Part shown: positions 1-11,579 of the stretch, piece by piece
Layout: each line of letters opens with the position of its first letter
Numbering within the stretch: position 1 is the stretch's first letter
Assembly (NCBI GenBank): GCA_033065855.1
Contig: JAVXUO010000629.1
Coordinates: 1-64,000 of the forward strand
Direction of reading: 5' to 3'
DNA length: 64,000 bases
Source: Escallonia rubra
Taxonomy: Eukaryota > Streptophyta > Magnoliopsida > Escalloniales > Escalloniaceae
Notes under the pieces: generated by a model
Database searches by the model: none
Told to the model about the DNA's origin: nothing
The model's input: the letters and a program-made list of their open reading frames with translations, nothing else
Made by a program: the position numbers and the translations under genes

Positions 1-633
1 TGGGAGTGGAAGTGCTATGGGGGAAAAGGCGCAGAGTGAACATAAGGCGACAGTGCTGGTCCAATGCTTAAGTCTAGATTCAAGGTCCAGCGTCAAAGTC
101 CTGCGTTGAGGTCAACAATGTTTCTCCCTAAAATTCTAGAGTGAGAAAATAAAATATGAAATAGGTTATTTCTTCTTCTAAGAACGACTTCTCAAGTCCC
201 CTATTTATAGGGATTGAGAGGCTGATGTCATCAAGCGGCGCGTGACGCTTTTGGGAGTGACGCCTCAACGAGGGGGCCACAAATGTTGATGCTCCAAAAA
301 TAGTCAGATCGCATATTCACCCAGCTTACCCCGGACTGCTTTGCTCTGTCTGTTTGGAAAGACTACCTCACACTGCCAGTGTCGCCGAAGAACCCCTTGA
401 TCGAGCTAAAAGTCCAAAGCCTTACTGAAGCCCACAAGTCCAAAGGTATGATGCCCAACTGTCATGTGGGCTATGCGCGATGCCCTCTAGAGACCTGCTC
501 TCGTCTCAAAGTCACTTGGGGGTCATAATCCCTAACGTGCCGATGAAGAGCCTCTTGTGCTAGAGCACCTAGACTAATCACACAAACACCCTAAGGGAGA
601 TAACGTCCTGGAAGAGTCACATATCCTGCGGGT

Positions 634-960
634 GAGTCCTTTTGATCGAGCACTCAGAGCACGCGAAGATAATGTCCCAAATGAGTCGCTTACTTGACAT
701 GCGTAGGTAGTTTCCTAGAGGATTCACCTACTTGGCTGGAGGGGAGAGTCCTTATTTTGGAACACTCAGAGCTCCCTAACGGATAAAGCGTCCCAGGAGT
801 CACCAGTATTCTTGATGAGTATTTGTGTTGGAACACTCGGAGTGCGCCAAGGTAGTCTCCTGGAGGAGTCGCCCACTAGGCAAGATGGGAGTTCTCATGC
901 CAAAGCACTTGGATCTTCGTAAGGTAGTGTCTTGAAGGAGTCGCCCACATTGAAGGATGC
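634..960. repeat. Degenerate 72-bp tandem repeat
   Basis: The phrases 'gagtcct..ttttgg', 'aacactcagagc', 'aaggtagtctcctgg' and 'aggagtcgcccac' recur in the same order. Unit starts were read at about 634, 746, 817 and 889. The last three are spaced 71-72 bp, and the first gap of 112 bp contains a further partial unit. A weaker unit may lie at 545-633. Copies differ at many positions, so the array is old. It lies within LTR-like DNA. Confidence 0.7.
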
Positions 961-1404
961 TTGACACTCCATCGAGTGGATTGAAGCATATTCCACGACC
1001 ATGACAAGTTATCGCATAGTGTGGTGAAGGGATGGATCAACACCGGGAGAATGGCACTAGGAAGTCTCCTGGGGAAATGGGGGTTGAGTGGGAGAGTGAC
1101 TATATAAATGGCTTGGTGCATGGGCATGAAAGGTGCGCGGTTACGAGGCAGGCCTAGTGGAGATGGTATGGGGGCACAATTATTAAGTATTATAAAGGAG
1201 CACATGACAAGGCGACTATGCATGTGCTCGATAGAGGGAAGGAGTGCTGAAGGCATGTATGACAATCTGCCATGCCCCGGCGTAGCTAGACGTCACAAGG
1301 CTTATGTGCGGTGCCAGGTGTTGTGCTGGGGCACGTAGCACAAAGACAGCACACGATCCCGATGATTGCATCATGGTGCTCGGGTGCAATGACAGAAGTC
1401 ATGA

Positions 1405-1560
1405 AACAAGGAGCCCTAAAAGGGCAAGAAGAGGGAGAGAATCTAAAGACAAGGAGCCCCCAAGGGGCAAGGAGGGAGGACCCCCAAGGGGGCAAGGGCC
1501 GACCCCCAAAAGAGGCACAGGTCAACCCCTAAAGGGGTGCTTGGGTCGTCCCCCTAGTCG
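1405..1560. repeat. GC-rich short repeats with CCCC..GGGG dyads
   Basis: Phrases such as 'gagcccccaaggggcaagg', 'gacccccaagggggcaagg' and 'caacccctaaaggggtgc' recur about every 20-35 bp. Each contains a small palindrome of the type CCCC(N2-4)GGGG. The open frames across it are low-complexity Pro/Gly/Arg/Lys and are not supported as coding. Confidence 0.55.
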
Positions 1561-1739
1561 GGTGACGCGCTGCCAATTTAAGGAGAAAAGGCGGAGAGCA
1601 CATGACCTGAGCGTGCGTTTCGGGTTGATCGGATTAGTAGTGTTAAACTTTGACCGTTGAATATTTGTTGACTTGTCAAGAAAGCGGGACCCAAAGCGAT
1701 CAAAAGTTCCTAGACAAGATGGCTAGCAACACATCCCCC

Positions 1740-2680
1740 TTACACGATGTATGCGTGGACAGGCAAGATGGGCGCATAGCGCATGCAGGCTAGTCGATGC
1801 TTAGAGAAATTTTAAATTTCTTGTCTCAGTGTGGCTGTCACTGAACAACAAAAGTAATAAGTAGGTGGCCAGAGCCACCTTGCACACCATCTACCATGAG
1901 AATGCTTGAGCCGAATCCTATGCACTCTTCCTATACAGCAACGGGTTACTGCAAGTCTACCTCCTAAGACAAAACATGTGACCACTGGATACTACTCGCT
2001 GAATAGTAACCAAACAGAAATTATCTTATGAAGAAGTTTAATAATTTACAATTACCATTAAATGAAAAGGTACCTTTGAAAAGGTTTGATAACTAGGGGG
2101 AAACTTTCTACTAAACAAGTGAATAGTTACAACCTTTAAAATTGGATCCAAGTGGCAATTATTTAGAAGATCTGCAACAATCTCCCCCGATTTTCTAAAA
2201 TAAGAATTTCTCATTTCCAAACTTGAAAATGTTCCTCTCACAATCCTTTGGTACGCTCTACTAAGGTAAGAGGTGTCTTTCAACTTGCACCTTACCATTT
2301 AGCAATGAAGTCAATTAGATTCAAAGTAACGTTAGCCTTGAACTAAGAATCCTTGGTGATTGATCATCCGTACTATGTGTAGAACTTCCTACCTATAATT
2401 TCCAGTTTCCTGCACATTTATGGCCTTCTGCTACATCTTAAGGTTTTCATAAGTGCCAGAGAGACAAACTCAAATCTCGTAGAAGCAGCCCCATAACCCA
2501 CACTTATATAGGTAAATTAATATAGTAAGGTGTATCTGTATTACCTGCACCCTTTAAGGACATAGATTACATAAGTATATGTTAGCATATTCTCCTACAA
2601 AGGATGCTGTAATTTGTCTACCTTGTCGTCTCTTTAATAAGCTAGGGGCGAATTCTAGGAATATTAAATTCACTTTTGAT
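1740..2680. other. Intergenic, nothing recognised
   Basis: AT-rich sequence without a supported gene. The minus-strand frame at 2038-2298 has no recognisable domain or neighbour that would support it. It separates the LTR-like DNA from the decayed hAT transposase. Confidence 0.5.
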
Positions 2681-2689
2681 GATTCCCAA

Positions 2690-4600
2690 AATTGAGGAAA
2701 AGTTAGAAGCGAAAAGGATTGTGCTTTCTTGAATCATCTGGGAAGCCATACATTTCATGCCATAGAAGTGCTCAAGAAGCTCGTGAAGATGTAATTAATC
2801 AACCTCATCATATGTAATAAGAATTTGATAAATGAAATTCTCAACAAATTGAAACCACTTAATTACGAGTAAGGGCGTCGATTGATGTCGCCTATCTCTA
2901 ACATTACAAGGATGTGCACTTAGAGGTACGATGAGAGTATAAATACAAATTTTTTTGGAAACTTTATCAAATTTGGTGAAGTGATTTGTTAGGAATTAAT
3001 CAAATGGTGCAGAGATTGTCTTATATAAGGTCTCTCTCCATGCCTCTTATACATCTCCAAGCATCCAAAAACAAATCTTACATATTGTGTGAGACAAGAA
3101 ATTTTTCTGAAGAGGTTTGTGATGAAAAGTTTTGTATACTTATTGATGAAGCTCACAACGAGTTAAATTTTGAGGTTCATGGACAAGGATGGTCATCTTT
3201 GGGAACATTTTTTTTTTTTATCTTCTTCATGTTTCGGACACCAAGGACTTAGCTTCAAAGAATGATCTCACTTCTTTCTCATGAAGATACTATCCCTCAC
3301 AATGTTAGAGGCCAATGCTACGTGTGGGGCAAGCAAAATCCAAGGTGATTTAATGGTTTACAAGCTTTTGTAGCTAAAAGAGATGCCCGTATGCTTATTA
3401 TATCCATTGAGATTTCACATCGCTTGCAATTGACACTGGTTGCAGTGTCTAAAGATATTGATCAAATTCAAGATTTCTAATGATACATCGCCTCCTTTAG
3501 TCAACTTAGTAGGTGTTTCGTGCGAGTGTATTGATGAGTTGAAGGTTGCTCAAGCTAGTGAAATTGCACATTTAATTGCTATTAACGAGCTTGAGACCAG
3601 TATTGGGGTTTATCAAATTGGAGCTTTACAAGGAACTGGTGATACTCGTTGGAGTTCCCACTTGAGGGCTATTTGAAGCTTGACAAAAATGTTTAATCCA
3701 AATAGTCTAGCTTTTGAAACTATTTTGTGAAGTCGGGGTTTACTTTTAACGAGGTTTGCAGCAAAATGCAATATAGAAGTCTGAATTCTTTCACATTTGT
3801 GTTAATCTTGCATCTTATAAAAATAATTTTTGAGGGCACTGATTTTCTTTGTCAAGCTTTGCAACGACAATCACAAGACATTTTAGTACCATGCCCTTGT
3901 TTTAACAAGTTGAGCGGTGATGGATGATAAGAGTTACTCATCACCAAGAAAACATTTTGTAAGCGATATGGCATAAATATCCCAGATGAGAGTTCTCCTT
4001 TTGTTGGAAGAAAGGGTAAAGCTTGCCATTAATCGGATGCAGTTACACTTGAACATCATTTATCGAGTGAATATATTTGTTACTACAATTGATTTTCAAT
4101 TGGAGGAGCTAAATTACTCTCACTTTTCCACCGGATCCTACGGAATTTCATCATAATTCTAGAACTGATGATCTGTGCAGTTTTATCCCGAAGACTTTAC
4201 CAAGTAAGAAAAAATACACTTGAGGATGATTTTAGAACATTATAAGCTTGATATTGCTCAACATCTTGAATTTTAAGAATTTCTGAACTATTTCAGAGCT
4301 TTCATGGATAGTAAAGACAAGGAAAGCAAGAGACTATCAATTGTTTCAGTGAGTTGCTTATACTCGTTCTTACTTTTTCGATATCTACCACATACTGAGT
4401 GAGTATTTTCACTATGAAGTTGGTCAAAACTCAACTCTGAAATAAGATGGATGAAGATTTTCTCATGGGTTATTTTATTGTGTATATTAAGAAAGACGTG
4501 AGTAGTTTGCTATAGACTTTATCATTAATGACTTTTACGACTATAAAACTGTAACAATTGGTTGAAATGTATTTAAAAAGTTACTTCTCTAAAATTTATG
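2690..4600 (+). pseudogene. hAT-type (TTF/DUF4371) transposase remnant
   Basis: This is a decayed plant hAT transposase of the 'zinc finger MYM-type 1-like' kind (TTF zinc finger, DUF4371, C-terminal dimerisation region). Pieces appear in the correct order but in changing frames. At about 2705-2800 there is a TTF-like 'LNHLGSHTFH' stretch, and near 2875 'RASIDVA'. At 3120-3165 comes 'CDEKFCILIDEAHNE', at about 3540-3660 'DELKVAQASEIAHL...GTGDTRWSSHL', at 3780-3880 'SFTFVLILHLIK...FLCQALQRQSQDIL', and at 4412-4500 'VKTQL.NKMDEDFL', which matches the dimerisation region. Frameshifts, stops and a poly-T run at 3208-3219 mean no product can be made. Family identity is from recognition of these conserved phrases. 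Terminal inverted repeats were not located. Confidence 0.8.
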
Positions 4601-4736
4601 TTTCCTTTTTGTGAAGAATGGATTAACAAATTGTGAAGTTAATGTACTGCTTTTTTCTTGTTTTAAGCGAACAAAAAGGAACAAACTAGTTTTGGAAAAG
4701 CAATTACAAAGATATGAATATGGAAATCAGTCTTAC

Positions 4737-4792
4737 TTGCGTTCATTTGATTTGCCTGTCCCTGCCCATTTTCATGAATTTTATTTCAGTTG

Positions 4793-4838
<46 letters not shown>

Positions 4839-5150
4839 AAGACCACCAACAGTAGTTGAAAACCACCATCTTAAACTTGGTGGTTAATGAAGGTAATATC
4901 ATCCAAATCTGGGTGAGGCTGGATAAATTGAGGATGAACTATTTTATCGGACATCGTAAAAAATCCGCAATTATCATCGTTTTGCACAGGTTTTTTGTGG
5001 TTTATAATTTCATTTGAGCTCTAACTTGACTAAATAATCACTGAGTGGGCAAGTTGAAACTCGACACGCAAATGTGAGGGAGTGTTAGTGTTATTCTCAA
5101 TATTGAGGGGGAAATGAGTGTAATAAGACGAACTCAATTGGAGAACTGAG
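4737..5150 (+). repeat. Dispersed repeat segment, copy 1
   Basis: It aligns by eye with 27382-27802: 'catttgatttgcctgtc', a CT/CA or GT/GA microsatellite, 'aaagaccaccaa.agtagt', 'atcgtaaaaaatccgcaa', 'gatcactgagt.ggcaagttg' and 'gtaataagac' occur in the same order. The microsatellite here is (CT)n(CA)n at about 4797-4838. The segment follows the hAT remnant and could be part of that element's 3' region, which is an inference. Copy 2 is cut at its end by a Copia insertion. Confidence 0.75.
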
Positions 5151-5407
5151 TGTGATAACACAAACTCAAAAGTGATGGAGTGTTAGCGACCTCGCGGCAT
5201 AGCCGATGCAGCCATCCTTCATTAGATTAACAATGGATCAACTGGTTTGCTCTTACCAAATAGCTAATGATAAAGTACATTTTTCCTTTGTACACTGTAG
5301 ACTGTAGCGTTTACACCAAATACAGACGCCCTAATTAGCACGCTCAAAAAAGAAGTTATGACTGCACGGGCTCGTCGTGATTTCAAGAAGCTTGACGCCA
5401 ATTTAGA

Positions 5408-5820
5408 GGCCGTTTGTGATTGATTCTTAAAAGTAGATTCTGATTAAATCAGAATCAATTTTTAAAATCTGCTTTAATCCATTTTAGACGTAACAAATTA
5501 AAAGTTGTTGAAGGTGTTTGGATAAAAAGAGATTAAAGTAGGTTTAGTGTAGCAAAATTACCATATCGTATATTCAAAATGAAATTGAGCATTTAATGAT
5601 GTTTATATGTAAGGATAATTTGGTAAATTTCTTGGTCAAACCTGATTCTCCAAAACTGATTAAATCTTAATCCAAGAAAATAAGGATTATGGATTTAATC
5701 GTTTTGAGCACATTGGAGCAAATTTAATCAGTTTACTTTTTTTTTTTGCCAAGCACTTCAAAACTGATTTTATCTAGATTTAATCAGGTTTGACCAATCT
5801 AGAATCAATCTCAAACACCC
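5408..5820. mobile_element. TIR MITE of about 413 bp (hAT- or Harbinger-like)
   Basis: The left end (ggccgtttgtgattgattct) and the reverse complement of the right end (gggtgtttgagattgattct) match over about 20 bp with few differences, followed by looser similarity over some 20 bp more. The interior is AT-rich and non-coding. TTA is seen close to both ends (5403-5405 and 5822-5824), which hints at a Harbinger-type target duplication, but end slippage leaves the superfamily open. Confidence 0.75.
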
Positions 5821-5824
5821 TATT

Positions 5825-6217
5825 AATGTTGTCCACAAAATCTAAGATCTGTCTGCCCACTTTTTCCCCTCATTTGATTTCTCAAGTTGAATGTGCATTT
5901 ATGTATATGGAAGCTAATTCGCGTCGTCTTGACAGCTTATGTCAAATTTTCAATGCATGGATGCCGCCCGCCGCCGCCTGTATCAGACCGTCTAAATTCC
6001 ATTTCTGAGTTTTCTCAAGTTGAATGTACATTTAAGTTGTTTGACTCTCGAAAAGTCTCTGACTGCCATAATTAGTTAGGAGGTTGTTACTCAACGGACA
6101 ACCTAGCAAGTCATTAATGTCCACAAGTTCCGGAAGGGCCATGCACAGGACAGCAAATTTGGTCTAGTGATATCAATACTCCGAAACAATCTTTGCGCAA
6201 CACATTACTACCCAAAG
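5825..6217. other. Intergenic sequence upstream of kinase copy 1
   Basis: No upstream LRR, signal peptide or LRRNT cap is readable in any frame, although a full-length class XII receptor would need about 150-200 more N-terminal residues. A short phrase 'tctcaagttgaatgt.catttatg/aag' occurs at 5879 and 6013. Small open frames at 5790-6075 are unsupported. Confidence 0.6.
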
Positions 6218-6261
6218 CTTCTTAGGAATTTGGGGGGTGAGCTTCTTAGGAATTTGGTTTT

Positions 6262-8437
6262 TTGAAGCAACTAGTCTTTTTGGCGCTCAACAGAAACAAT
6301 TTGACAGGTACCATTCCAAACTCTTTTGGGAACCTATCAGCCCTTGAAGAATTATATCTTGCAGAGAGTAACCTCGAGGGAAGTATACCAAGTGAGATGG
6401 GCCAACTAACGAGGCTGACTATCTTCGCAATAGCAATCAATAAATTTCAAGGTGTGATCCCTGCCACTATATTCAACATCTCAACTATCACTAGCTTTTC
6501 GGTAGCAGATAATCTGCTCACCGGTAGTCTTCCTGCTGACATTGGCTTCACTCTCCCTAATCTGCAGTCATTCGGTATTGGTGGAAACAAAATGGGAGGG
6601 GAAATTCCAGTTTCACTCATGAATGCTACCCAGCTTGAATTACTTGATATCGCTGGTAGCAATTACGTTGGACAAGTTCCAGCTAATATAGGAGGTCTAC
6701 AAAATCTTCAGTGGATAAATATTGGATCTAATCATCTCGGTAGCAACAAAACTCATGATTTGAGTTTTATTGCATCTTTGGCAAACTGTAGTCAATTACG
6801 ACTGCTGTACTTTAACAACAATAACTTTGGAGGTGAATTGCCTAGCTCCATAGGCAACCTCTCGAATCAACTCCAAAGATTGGGACTGGGACAAAACCAA
6901 ATATCTGGAAAGATACCTGCAGGACTTCAAACTCTTGCAAACAGCCTAAACATGTTAGGAATGGAGGGAAACCTCTTCTCAGGTACGATTCCTGATTATC
7001 TAGGGAAATTTCAGAAATTGCAGGTTTTGGGATTGTATGGGAATAGATTTTCAGGGAATATACCAGCCTCCTTGGAAAATCTCACAGAGCTATATAAACT
7101 CCAATTAAGCAGAAATCAATTACAAGGAAACATACCTTCCAACCTTGGGAACTGTAAACGTTTGACAGAAGTGTACATGCAACAAAATGAACTAATTGGC
7201 TTCATACCGCAACAAATATTCAGCATATCCTCTCTGTCCAACACCCTGAACTTGTCCAGAAACTCGCTAACTGGCTCCCTACCTCTCGAAGTAGGTAGAT
7301 TGATTAGTGTTTATGCGCTAGACGTCTCTGAGAACAAGTTAGCCGGAGAAATTCCTCAAACTATCGGTGGTTGTTTAGGTTTGGAGTACCTTATGATGCA
7401 GGGTAACTATTTCCAAGGAATGATTCCCTCAGCTTTGGCTTCTTTGAAAGGTATTCGACATTTGGACCTTTCACGTAACAACTTATCCGGACAAATTCCT
7501 AAAGATCTAGAGAACCTTCGAAATTTGCAATATCTTAACCTCTCTTTTAATGAGCTTGAGGGTGAAGTACCAACGAAAGGAGTTTTTGCACAAGCAGGCA
7601 CAGTATCCTTGTTAGGAAATCGTAATCTATGTGGGGGTATCCCGGAACTGCAGCTACCAACATGCCTGCCCAAAGGAATGAAGAAGAGAAGATCTTTAGA
7701 AATGAAGATAGTGACTGTTATTCTTGGTACAGTTTTTCTTGTCATCACACTAGCCTCGTTTGCAGTCTTATGCTGGTGCAGAAAGAGAAGAAATGACCGA
7801 TCTTCCCTAACTTCAGAAGTTGACAGGGCTCTAAGGGTGTCTTACCATGAACTTTACCAAGCAACTTCAGGATTCTCTTCAAAATTCTTGATTGGATCGG
7901 GAAGTTTCGGGTCTGTTTATAAGGGAAGGTTGGATCAGCACGAAGACAGACCAGTTGCAATAAAGGTTCTTCACCTTCTAAGTGCTGTGGCTTCAAATAG
8001 CTTCATGGCCGAGTGTAATACGCTAAGAAACATCCGACATCGTAATCTAGCTAAGATCTTATCTTGTTGCTCCAGCATCGATTTCAAAGGTAATGAATTT
8101 AAAGCTCTAGTTTATGAGTTTATGGAAAATGGAAGTTTAGACACATGGTTGCATCAAGAAGTAGCTGAAGTGCAGAGCTCAAGAACTTTGAATCTTGTTC
8201 AAAGGCTAAATGCAGCAATTGACGCGGCTTCTGCATTGTGCTATCTTCATGACGGCTGTGAAACTCCAGTTATTCACCGCGATTTGAAGCCAAGCAACAT
8301 TCTTCTCAACCACGATATGAGTGCTCAAATTAGTGACTTTGGATTAGCAAGGCTCCTTCCAAAAATCACCAGCAATTATTCTCAACAAGGAGATAGCTCA
8401 ATTGTGGTGAAGGGATCTATTGGCTATGCAGCTCCAG
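6262..8437 (+). CDS. LRR receptor-like kinase copy 1, exon 1 (5'-truncated)
   Basis: Plasma-membrane receptor kinase of LRR class XII (Xa21/EFR/At3g47570-like); members sense microbial or other peptides and signal through a cytosolic Ser/Thr kinase. The frame holds about 18 LRRs (residues 1-450, LxxLxLxxNxLxGxIP pattern), a '[16 protein letters not shown]' cap, a transmembrane helix at about 483-505 (VTVILGTVFLVITLASF) followed by WCRKRR, and the kinase. Kinase landmarks are the glycine loop IGSGSFGSVY (from 544), VAIK with K568, HRDLKPSN at 672-679, and DFG at 692-694. The exon ends after 'GYAAP' plus one base at a GTAAG donor, phase 1. The reading starts at a TTG with an in-frame TAG at 6247. 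There is no ATG, signal peptide or LRRNT, so the 5' part is missing. The HRD arginine is unusual because this class normally has HCD. It is probably a truncated or dead gene, although the kinase frame is intact. Confidence 0.93.
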
Positions 8438-9439
8438 GTAAGAATTTTTCCAAGCTATAAGTTCTGTGGGATAGTCAGATAACTAAAAGATATGCGCATA
8501 CGCACTAATACATATATAGATGATATTCATTATTTGACTTAGATGTTAAGCAAGACAGCCGACCGCAACTAATTTGGGACAAAACTTTGATGAGGGTGAT
8601 GACAAATTGAGCACGATGATCAACACTTTTTCCAATATATTCAGCACATCTGTACCTGCAAAAGGGTAAAAAGAAAATTAATAAAGCTATGTATACCACT
8701 CAGTGGAATGCCAGCTTGATAACATTTCAGGAATCAATTACGGTACTTTGACCAAACTGCATATCGAATTTCTAAGCAGAGCTTCTTAAAATTTTAATTG
8801 TGATTATCTTAATAGCTTTTTCATCTTTCTAGAGAAACTGAAATTGTTAAAGTACAATCATCCCAAAGAAAATTTTGGCACTAGATCTCTTTGGACCATT
8901 AGCTAGGACCCAAGCTACAATTTTGGAGAACTAACGTCAGCCAGAACTCTGTTTGTTTTATCTCATGTTCTTCATCATGAAACTGCATGCTTCTATGTAA
9001 CATATAGATGGCCTCAAACATGCAAACAAGATTATCTCCTTCCGCAGAGGTATCAAACAAACACATATTCCAAGTATTTTCTACTGAAAAGCGGGCCAAG
9101 TTCTCAAGCGGTCATGACAGCGAGCATTATTTAAAGGCTACACTTGCATGCTAATGCAACGGCAGAATCTTTTGACACTTACTGCATAACTGCTATTCTT
9201 CTTAGGTTCAAGCATTGTAAAATAACTGCGATAGTGCCTACTAGAGTTCTGCTCAAAGCAGCTACAACAAACTAGTTTATCAATTCAGACATTTAGGACA
9301 TGGTTTGCCTGAATTGTCAACCACATTAATGATGCCATCATAGTTATCTCCCAATTTTCCAAGTTTCAACACAGTTCTAGAAGAATCTTTGCGTTCACCT
9401 ATTATTAGAAAGAAAATAACAATTTGGCTGGAATTGCAG
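8438..9439 (+). other. Phase-1 intron of kinase copy 1
   Basis: A 1002-bp intron with GTAAG donor and TTGCAG acceptor. Joining G (8437) to AA (9440) restores the invariant Glu of the APE motif (AAP-EYGMGG). The intron lies in the class-typical position inside the kinase activation segment. The homologous intron of copy 2 (36182-37126) is similar along its length, which shows that the duplication was DNA-level and not a retrocopy. ORFs inside it are unsupported. Confidence 0.9.
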
Positions 9440-9867
9440 AATATGGCATGGGGGGGGAGGCATCAATCCATGGGGATATATACAGCTATGGGATCCTTGT
9501 ATTGGAAATGTTCACTGGAAGGAGACCGACTGATGATATATTCCGAGATGGTTTAACTCTCCATAATTATGTTAAGATGGATCTTCCAGGAAATGTCATG
9601 AACATTATTGACCCAGTACTCATAGCAATGGAACGAGAAGCACAGACAGAAGCAGCAGCAACAGAAGAAGAAGAAGATGGAGATGACATACAGGAAGAAG
9701 GAGATAGCAATCACGTTCTAAGTCCGTCTTGCGAAGCTTGCGTCGTTTCAATCCTTGAAATTGGGCTTGCATGCTCAGTAGATGCAGTACCAAAGGCGAG
9801 AATGAAGATGAAGGATGTGCTTCGCGAACTGCATCGTATTAGGGGAGCTGTTCTTCGGGGTGGGTGA
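9440..9867 (+). CDS. LRR receptor-like kinase copy 1, exon 2 (kinase C-lobe)
   Basis: It completes the kinase begun in exon 1 and reads EYGMGGEAS...GDIYSYGILVLEMFTGRRPTDD...LTLHNYVKMDLPGNVMNIIDPVL, then an acidic stretch (EEEEDGDDIQEEGD), then VVSILEIGLACSVDAVPKARMKMKDVLRELHRI. It ends at TGA (9865-9867). The DVYSYG-equivalent Asp, the GRRPTDD segment and the ILEIGLACS helix are all typical of LRR class XII. The acidic insertion before the last helices is longer than usual. Joined length from the first readable LRR codon is about 868 residues, against roughly 1000 or more for full-length members. No poly(A) signal could be assigned with confidence. Confidence 0.92.
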
Positions 9868-11560
9868 GAAGGAGGTCCTCAGATAGCCGCCGGAGAGGTA
9901 TGAAACATACATTTGGGGTACAGCATTTGACCAGACTATTCTTATTCTCAGACTCATATTCTGGTCAGTAGAGTTAGTTGGTGGCCAACTCCCAGCAATT
10001 CGCTTAACTGCTGCGAGTGTCGCACACTCTATGCTTGTATAAAAATAAACTTAATAAATTTTATTAAAAATAATTAAATATCACATATATCACGTATTAA
10101 TGTTCATTGTCATGTTCAGTAAATATATATTGAATTATGGTGACCGTGTGTGCAGAAATAAAATTGATAAAATGAGTTTCAATTAAAATAATCAAGCATC
10201 ACGTATGTATATTTATTGTGACATATTCAGTAAAATAAATTTGATTTTATAAAAAGCTAACATATCCTTATATGTAGTCATTTACTATTTAAGATTTTAT
10301 TTTGTATCATTTTTGAATACTTTACTTATTATGCCAAGCTTGACTTTTTATATTTATTTTAGCTATTTCATCTTAATGAAATTTAAATTGTGAAATCTAT
10401 CATCTCTATATAATTATCAATATCTAAATATTTTATTTTGTGTGACTATTTAAAGACTTTCTTAGAGTGATACATGTCATTATTTTAGATAGATAGTTGT
10501 GTAATACCAAAAGAGGTGTTAAACCAAAATGAGTTTTTTTTTTTGTATATATAGTATGGATAGATACATAGATAGATATTGTTATTATTATTTATATTGC
10601 ATTTAGGAAATTTACAAGGTTAAAGATATTAGGAATAGAAGTTATATACAAGTTCATTTTATAGATAATAACGAAGTATCATGGGCTAATTTCTAGCTAT
10701 TCGCTTTATTTTATGGCATTTAAGAAATTCGCGAGGTTATATGTATTAGGAATATAAGTTATAAGCAATTACATATGACAATAATATAAATAAATATATA
10801 ATAGACAAAGTATCCTGGATGTGGATGCAATAGATAAGCTTTTCTTAGTGTTCTTTTCTTTATTTATTGTTTCACTCTTTTCCATACATTTTTTACTTTT
10901 ACTTGTTAAAATTACCCTTGAATCATGACTCTTTACTTATAATTTATTACTAAAAATTTCAACAGTATTATTGGCATAATTTTGCAAGTGTGATTGTTAT
11001 GGTGTTTCATTTAATTTTAAGATTAATGATTCAGAAATACTCATTGGCATGCATTTTCGTGGCGCTGCTTAATTTTTTTTCATAGTTTATAATTCTTTAG
11101 TTGGAATTTTTCACCTAGCCACTCAACTAGCTATACAGTTCATGAACGAGGTTACGAGATATTCATGATATGCAAAGATTCATCGGATAAAACAATTAAC
11201 TTTTGATTCAATATGCAAAAAGTTGTAGTAGCAATACAATATCAGTAAGAAAATACATGTGAAAATATGACAATATATTCTTTTAGCCTAATTCATTTGT
11301 AAAGCTTTTGTATAAGATTAAGCACCGTAGATTCTAAAACGAAGATACGATTTTCTCAATGTTCATTTTTTTTCTTTTTTTACCTCTTTTACTTAATTGC
11401 CACATTTTCATGTTTGATTTGGTACTCTTTTCCTTTTGATCCCTACTAATTAACTTTTCACAATGATGTCTACTGACAAATTCTTAGGTACTTGCCAATT
11501 TTCTAACTAACCCTATAATTATCTAACTAACCCTAATTTAATTAAGTTTTTAACTAACCC
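9868..11560. other. AT-rich intergenic stretch
   Basis: No gene or domain is seen on either strand. Short AT-rich phrases ('atcacgtat', 'catttaggaaattcgcgaggtta') recur loosely, for example at about 10601 and 10719. The sequence is consistent with old degraded transposon DNA, but no family can be named. Confidence 0.5.
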
Positions 11561-11579
11561 CCTTAACTTTTATAAATTG

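Larger units (their letters stand above)
1..1735 (-). mobile_element. Gypsy LTR-like DNA, reverse orientation
   Basis: No credible gene is seen. On the minus strand near 205-220 there is an LTR-type TATA box (CTATAAATAG). The stretch 40-260 resembles 56540-56780 in order and wording: repeated 'caaggtcca/caaag' phrases, then 'attctagagtgagaa', then the reversed TATA. The second site lies just downstream of a minus-strand Gypsy pol, so both are probably LTRs of related minus-strand Gypsy elements. Short open frames at 876-1265 and 1108-1660 show no domain and are treated as chance. LTR ends were not located. Confidence 0.4.

Noticed and set aside
634-960. 72-bp repeats as a CRISPR or gene-like array
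   Set aside because: Degenerate tandem repeats without spacers and without an open frame.
6262-6264. TTG as a start codon of the receptor kinase
   Set aside because: An in-frame TAG is 15 bases upstream, and the reading begins mid-LRR without signal peptide or cap. This is a truncation, not a start.
7407-7996. Minus-strand frames of 83-113 codons within the kinase exon
   Set aside because: Antisense shadows of the clearly coding plus strand.
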